NCBI RefSeq assembly: GCF_000402035.1
Contig: NC_021287.1
Location: 1,488,001-1,552,000 of the forward strand
DNA length: 64,000 bases
DNA from: Caballeronia insecticola
GTDB lineage: Bacteria > Pseudomonadota > Gammaproteobacteria > Burkholderiales > Burkholderiaceae
Direction: 5' to 3'
Each line of letters opens with the position of its first letter. Position 1 is the first letter of the stretch. The notes under the pieces were generated by a model, which was not told the DNA's origin, searched no databases, and worked only from the letters and a program-made list of their open reading frames with translations. The position numbers and the translations under genes are program-made. Shown one piece after another: positions 60,392 through 64,000 of this stretch.

Positions 60392-62068
60392 ATGAGCGTA
60401 CCCACGACACCGGAATTCGCCGGACACGGCGCCCGCGGCGAGAACGAGCCGCCCGCGAGCGAGAACAAGGGCGACACCGACGCGGACAACGGCCACGGCC
60501 AGCCCGGCCCGCGCGTGGCAGCCGACCTCGCCAAGTGCGAGGCGCTCATCTCGCATGCGGCCGAAACCGGCACGCTCCTCACAAAAGAAGACGTCGATGC
60601 AGTCCGCAACGCGCGCGCCGCCTTCGACGACGGCGTGTGGAATCGCACGATCGGCAGCGCGTTTTATGCCGCGATGAGCCGCATCGCGGCATCGGTGCAA
60701 TATCCGGGGCGACGCATCGTCGACGATCTCGACCACTGCCGCGACATGGTTTCGTACGGCGCGCAGAACGGCCGGCTGCTCGACGAACACGATATCGAAG
60801 CGATGTCGAAGGCGCGCGCCGCGCAGCAGGATCACACGTGGAATCCCGAGATCGAGAGCGCGTTCTACGCGGCGATGAGCCGTATCGCGCATGCGGTGAC
60901 GCCGGTCGTCGCCGAGACGGCCGGCGAGGAAGCCCGCGAAGGCGCGCGGCGCGCGATCCGCATCTACACGCATTCGGCGATCGCGCTGACGTTGCTCGTC
61001 GTGTCGCTGTCGTGTCTGCTGTTCGTCGCCAATCAGGTGTCGACGGATATCGCCATGGTCGTCAAGGGCAACGACACGGCCGCGCTCACGCTGCACAATC
61101 AGTTGCAGGCGCATGCCGTGGCCATCGCCGAGGCGGACAAGAAGAAGGATCTCGCCGCGATCGTCGCGTTGCAGAACTCGCAGCCCGCGCTGCAGATCAA
61201 GGAGGAACTGCAGAACTTCGCCACCAACAACCGGCAGCTTTTCGCGGACGTGTCGCGCATCAGCGCATTCACGACGAGTCTCGGACTGGGCGCGATCCGC
61301 AGCCCCTACAAGGCGCCCTGCGACGCCGAAGAAAACGTGCTCAATTTTCAGGGCGCTTATCGCACGTCGCATTCGCCCAAGTATTACGACGGACAGGTCG
61401 GCAGCGGCGACTGGCAATGCAATCCGGACGTCGCGCGCAAGGTGCTGGAAATCACGCTGCCCTTGCTCGCCAAGCCGAATGCCGAACCCGGCGACACCAA
61501 TCCGCCCTCGGATGTCGACGCCGTTCAGCAAGGCTTCCAGAAAATCGCGGTGTATCAGGACATCCGCGCGATGGCGCTTTATGCGAACGACATCATCCTG
61601 TCGATCGTCGGCGCGGTGACGGGCTTTTTGCTGCCCGTGCTGTACGCGTGGCTCGGCGCGTGCGCGGCGATTCTGCGGCAGCTTTCCGCCGATTCGGCCG
61701 CCAACACCTTTCACCCCGAGCATTCGAAAGTCGCGAACCGCGCGCATGTGACGAGCGCGATCATCGTCGGGATTTCGATCGGGCTGTTCAGCAAACTGCT
61801 CGAAGGCGGCAAGGATGTGTCGCCGCTCGCGGTCGCTTTTATCGCGGGCTACGCCTCGGATAAGTTCTTCTTTTTCGTCGACCGGCTCGTCGGCGCGATG
61901 TTTCCGCCACGCGCCGATGCACCCGCGCGGCCCGCCCGTCCCGATGGCGGCGCGCCCCGGCCGCCTGGGCCGAATGGACCGAGCGCTACGTCCGGTCCAC
62001 CCAAGCAAGCGGTCGCAAGAGCCACGCTGCCGGGCAACGCGCCGCTGGGGCCGCCGCCGGGCGCGTGA
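60392..62068 (+). CDS. membrane protein with an internally duplicated N-terminal domain
   Basis: A 558-residue protein. Residues about 45-105 and 112-170 are two copies of one domain: compare DLAKCEALISHAAETGTLLT with DLDHCRDMVSYGAQNGRLLD, and IGSAFYAAMSRIAASV with IESAFYAAMSRIAHAV. A helix follows at about 196-216, then a 200-residue extracytoplasmic part containing a coiled segment, three more hydrophobic helices (about 420-500: IILSIVGAVTGFLLPVLYAW, VTSAIIVGISIGLFSKLL, VAFIAGYASDKFFFFV) and a Pro-rich tail. I do not recognise the family. GGGAGA lies before the ATG. Position after the DUF2235 gene suggests, but does not prove, a functional pair. Confidence 0.78.
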   Translation: MSVPTTPEFAGHGARGENEPPASENKGDTDADNGHGQPGPRVAADLAKCEALISHAAETGTLLTKEDVDAVRNARAAFDDGVWNRTIGSAFYAAMSRIAASVQYPGRRIVDDLDHCRDMVSYGAQNGRLLDEHDIEAMSKARAAQQDHTWNPEIESAFYAAMSRIAHAVTPVVAETAGEEAREGARRAIRIYTHSAIALTLLVVSLSCLLFVANQVSTDIAMVVKGNDTAALTLHNQLQAHAVAIAEADKKKDLAAIVALQNSQPALQIKEELQNFATNNRQLFADVSRISAFTTSLGLGAIRSPYKAPCDAEENVLNFQGAYRTSHSPKYYDGQVGSGDWQCNPDVARKVLEITLPLLAKPNAEPGDTNPPSDVDAVQQGFQKIAVYQDIRAMALYANDIILSIVGAVTGFLLPVLYAWLGACAAILRQLSADSAANTFHPEHSKVANRAHVTSAIIVGISIGLFSKLLEGGKDVSPLAVAFIAGYASDKFFFFVDRLVGAMFPPRADAPARPARPDGGAPRPPGPNGPSATSGPPKQAVARATLPGNAPLGPPPGA

Positions 62069-62090
62069 TGCGTCGTCGCGGTGGGTTGAA

Positions 62091-62414
62091 TCAGAGATCG
62101 TCGAGTTCGAATTCGACGCCCGGATAATCCTGCAGCCGCCCGCTCACCTCGGCTTCGCGCTCGCTGGTGAAGAGGCCGTCGAGATAGTCGAACGAGAGTT
62201 GCCCGACGAGCGCCTTGAGCGCGAGTTCGGCGCTGCGTTTCGGCTCCGTCGCAATGTCGCCGGAATCCATGCGGGCGCAGAATTGCCCGTTGTTCGCCTC
62301 CATCGCGCCGATGTCGATCACCTTGCCATCGACGTTCTGCGCCAACACGCGCTGCTCCACCGCGAAGAGCCTGAAAGGACGTTCGAATCCGGCTTCGTTG
62401 TCTGAGCGGGTCAT
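62091..62414 (-). CDS. hypothetical protein, 107 residues
   Basis: A soluble acidic protein: RPFRLFAVEQRVLAQNVDGK, then IGAMEANNGQFCARMDSGDI and SFDYLDGLFTSEREAEVSG. No family recognised. CGGAGAA lies 7 bases before the ATG at 62414. It converges on the membrane protein gene and is divergent from the SDR gene. Confidence 0.65.
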   Translation of the reverse strand: MTRSDNEAGFERPFRLFAVEQRVLAQNVDGKVIDIGAMEANNGQFCARMDSGDIATEPKRSAELALKALVGQLSFDYLDGLFTSEREAEVSGRLQDYPGVEFELDDL

Positions 62415-62600
62415 GGTGCGTTCTCCGGTAAGTGCCGCGACGCGTATGAACGAGCAAGGGCCGCGCCCGACGCGCGGCGTGCCTGTGCGGCGTCTGTGCG
62501 GCGTCTTTGCGGCGCAGCATCGACACGCCTTTGTGCCTGCATCGCGCCGTCCTACAGTGAACCATTGCCCACGCACGAAACGCGAAAAGGAGCACTCACC

Positions 62601-63371
62601 GTGAACGGACCCATGAACGGCAAGGTTGCGGTCATCACCGGCGCGAGCCGCGGACTCGGACGCAATGCCGCGCTGCACCTCGCGCGCCAGGGCGCGGGCG
62701 TGATCGGCACGTATCAGCGCAATGCGGAGGCGGCGCAATCTCTCGTCGATGACATCGCGCAAGCCGGCGGCCGCGCGGCCGTGCTCGAACTCGACATCGC
62801 CCGATCGGACACGTTCGCCGCCTTCGCGGACGCGCTCTGCAAGACGCTCGAAGACACCTTCGAGCGCGAGAATTTCGACTTTCTGGTGAACAACGCGGGC
62901 ATCGGCGTCCACGCGCCCTTCGCCGAAACGACGCCCGCGCAATTCGACGAGCTCGTAAACATCCACCTGAAAGGCCCGTTTTTTCTGACGCAGACGCTGT
63001 TGCCGTATCTCCACGAGGAAGGCGCGATCGTCAACGTGTCGAGCGGTCTCACGCGCTTCGCGCTGCCGGGCTATGCGGCCTATGCCGTGATGAAGGGCGG
63101 CATCGAAGTGCTCACGCGCTATCTGGCGAAAGAGCTCGGGCCGCATGGGATCACGGTGAACACCATCGCGCCGGGCGCAATCGAAACGGATTTTGGCGGC
63201 GGCGTCGTGCGCGACGATCACGACGTCAATCAGTTCGTCGCGCAGAACACGGCGCTCGGGCGCGTGGGCGTGCCGGACGATATCGGCGGTGCGATTGCGG
63301 CGATGCTCTCGGACGGCAATCGCTGGATGACGGCGCAGCGCGTGGAAGTGTCGGGCGGAATGTTTATCTGA
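62601..63371 (+). CDS. short-chain dehydrogenase/reductase
   Basis: A 256-residue NAD(P)-dependent oxidoreductase. The cofactor motif GASRGLGRNAA (TGxxxGxG) is near residue 15, NNAGIGVHAPF near 98, and the catalytic Ser with YAAYAVMKGG (Tyr-x-x-x-Lys) near 165. IAPGAIETDF and the terminal VEVSGGMFI complete the classical SDR fold. Start is GTG at 62601, with AAGGAG 8 bases upstream; an ATG four codons in is possible. Substrate unknown. Confidence 0.9.
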   Translation: MNGPMNGKVAVITGASRGLGRNAALHLARQGAGVIGTYQRNAEAAQSLVDDIAQAGGRAAVLELDIARSDTFAAFADALCKTLEDTFERENFDFLVNNAGIGVHAPFAETTPAQFDELVNIHLKGPFFLTQTLLPYLHEEGAIVNVSSGLTRFALPGYAAYAVMKGGIEVLTRYLAKELGPHGITVNTIAPGAIETDFGGGVVRDDHDVNQFVAQNTALGRVGVPDDIGGAIAAMLSDGNRWMTAQRVEVSGGMFI

Positions 63372-63410
63372 GGCGGCTTTCTGCGTCCGCCGTCGCGCGA
63401 GAGGCGAAAA

Positions 63411-63439
63411 AAAAACCGGACGCCTGGGCGTCCGGTTTT
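63411..63439. terminator. bidirectional Rho-independent terminator
   Basis: CCGGACGCC at 63416-63424 pairs with GGCGTCCGG at 63427-63435; the A-run before and T-run after allow it to stop transcripts from both the SDR gene and the convergent porin gene. Confidence 0.9.
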
Positions 63440-63483
63440 CGTGTCGCGGCGGTGAAGCCGCAACGTGTAGCCTGAAGCGTCGC

Positions 63484-64000
63484 TTAGAAGCGGTGGATGA
63501 TGCCCACGCCTGCTGCGAACTGGCTGCGCGAGGACGACGGTGCCGTCTGGAAGCCATCGCCGATCGTCGCGGTTGCGTTGATCTGACGGTTGATCGCGCC
63601 GGTCGGCGTGAACGTCGGCGTACCGAGCGTGCGGCCGTTGGCGCGCTGGAATGCTTCTAGTGCGTACAGACCCGTGCGCTTCGACAGCGAGTAGTACTGG
63701 GACAGGTTGAACTGATGGTACGACGCTGCGTCGTCGATGCCGTTCGACTTGCTTGCCCACGTGTAGCTATAGCCCGCGGCGAAGTCCCATGCGGTCGTCG
63801 CCTTCCAGTGCAGCACGGTGCCGGCCGTGTTGAAGATGGCCGTATCGGTGAACTTCGAGTTGATACCCGGGATGTACTGAACGTTCGTGTACGTCGCCGA
63901 AAGATCCCACGCGCTGTTGAACGTGTAGCCCAAGCCGACCGCGAAGCGATTCTGAGCCTGCGCGCCTTGATAGCCGTTGGTCACGGCCGACACGCCCGAC
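63484..64000 (-). CDS. general porin, C-terminal part (5' truncated by window edge)
   Basis: The last 170 or so residues of a Burkholderia-type outer-membrane porin (Gram-negative porin family, OmpC-like trimeric barrel). Alternating strands are visible, for example NRFAVGLGYTFNSAWDLSAT, AWDFAAGYSYTWASKSNG and RTGLYALEAFQRANGRTL. The sequence ends QFAAGVGIIHRF with a terminal Phe, the BAM signal. The gene continues beyond position 64000. A bidirectional terminator follows its stop. Confidence 0.95.
   Translation of the reverse strand, partial: SGVSAVTNGYQGAQAQNRFAVGLGYTFNSAWDLSATYTNVQYIPGINSKFTDTAIFNTAGTVLHWKATTAWDFAAGYSYTWASKSNGIDDAASYHQFNLSQYYSLSKRTGLYALEAFQRANGRTLGTPTFTPTGAINRQINATATIGDGFQTAPSSSRSQFAAGVGIIHRF

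Overview
The window is high-GC DNA from a betaproteobacterium of the Burkholderiaceae, most likely Paraburkholderia or Caballeronia. This rests on the strong GC bias at third codon positions, a Burkholderia-type phenylacetate (paa) cluster, PXPV-repeat and DUF4148 secreted proteins, a Burkholderia-type general porin at the right edge, RdgC, and abundant EamA/DMT transporters. No rRNA, tRNA, CRISPR array or prophage was recognised. Family assignments come from reading protein sequences and motifs; no database search was run.

Layout. 1-8.8 kb: short housekeeping and stress genes (CBS-domain protein, two zinc-ribbon proteins, beta-carbonic anhydrase, DUF4142, DUF1488, a receiver-like protein beside a DUF883-type membrane protein, an EamA transporter, a YjlB-type cupin, two small exported proteins, a LysR regulator). 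8.9-19.1 kb: six co-directional genes read as one operon: TpsA-like secreted protein, its TpsB transporter, a FecR-domain protein, a SulP anion transporter fused to STAS and cyclic-nucleotide-binding domains, a CHASE2 adenylate cyclase, and a metallo-beta-lactamase-fold cyclic-nucleotide phosphodiesterase. Maker, reader and eraser of cAMP are thus encoded together beside a two-partner secretion system; this is the most interesting locus here. 19.1-35.2 kb: mostly single genes (TehA-type transporter, diacylglycerol kinase, alpha/beta hydrolase, NCS1 permease, YihY protein, EamA transporters, Lrp regulator, diguanylate cyclase with a partner membrane protein, rdgC, methanethiol-oxidase-like gene with a membrane partner, a methyltransferase). 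35.2-35.7 kb: a degenerate array of roughly 145-bp repeats. 35.7-41.7 kb: a three-gene RND efflux operon. 41.9-49.9 kb: paaABCDE followed by paaJ, paaH and paaK, all on the minus strand, with a TetR-type palindrome in front of paaA.

50.1-55.9 kb is an accessory region of decayed insertion sequences (an IS256-family element with two nonsense codons and a frameshift, an IS110-family pseudogene and a second IS110 left end) around one apparently intact O-acyltransferase gene. 55.9-64 kb returns to core-like DNA: a divergent DUF4148 pair, a lipoprotein, a DUF2235 hydrolase followed by a membrane protein with an internally duplicated domain, an SDR oxidoreductase and the C-terminal part of a porin.

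How the genes may work together: the paa genes convert phenylacetate to its CoA thioester, epoxidise the ring and run the last beta-oxidation steps, although the isomerase/hydratase and ring-opening genes (paaG, paaZ) are not in the window. The 8.9-19.1 kb operon suggests that cAMP, made in response to a periplasmic signal sensed by CHASE2, gates an anion transporter next to a surface or secreted protein system; the linkage is visible in gene order and domains, the function is inference.
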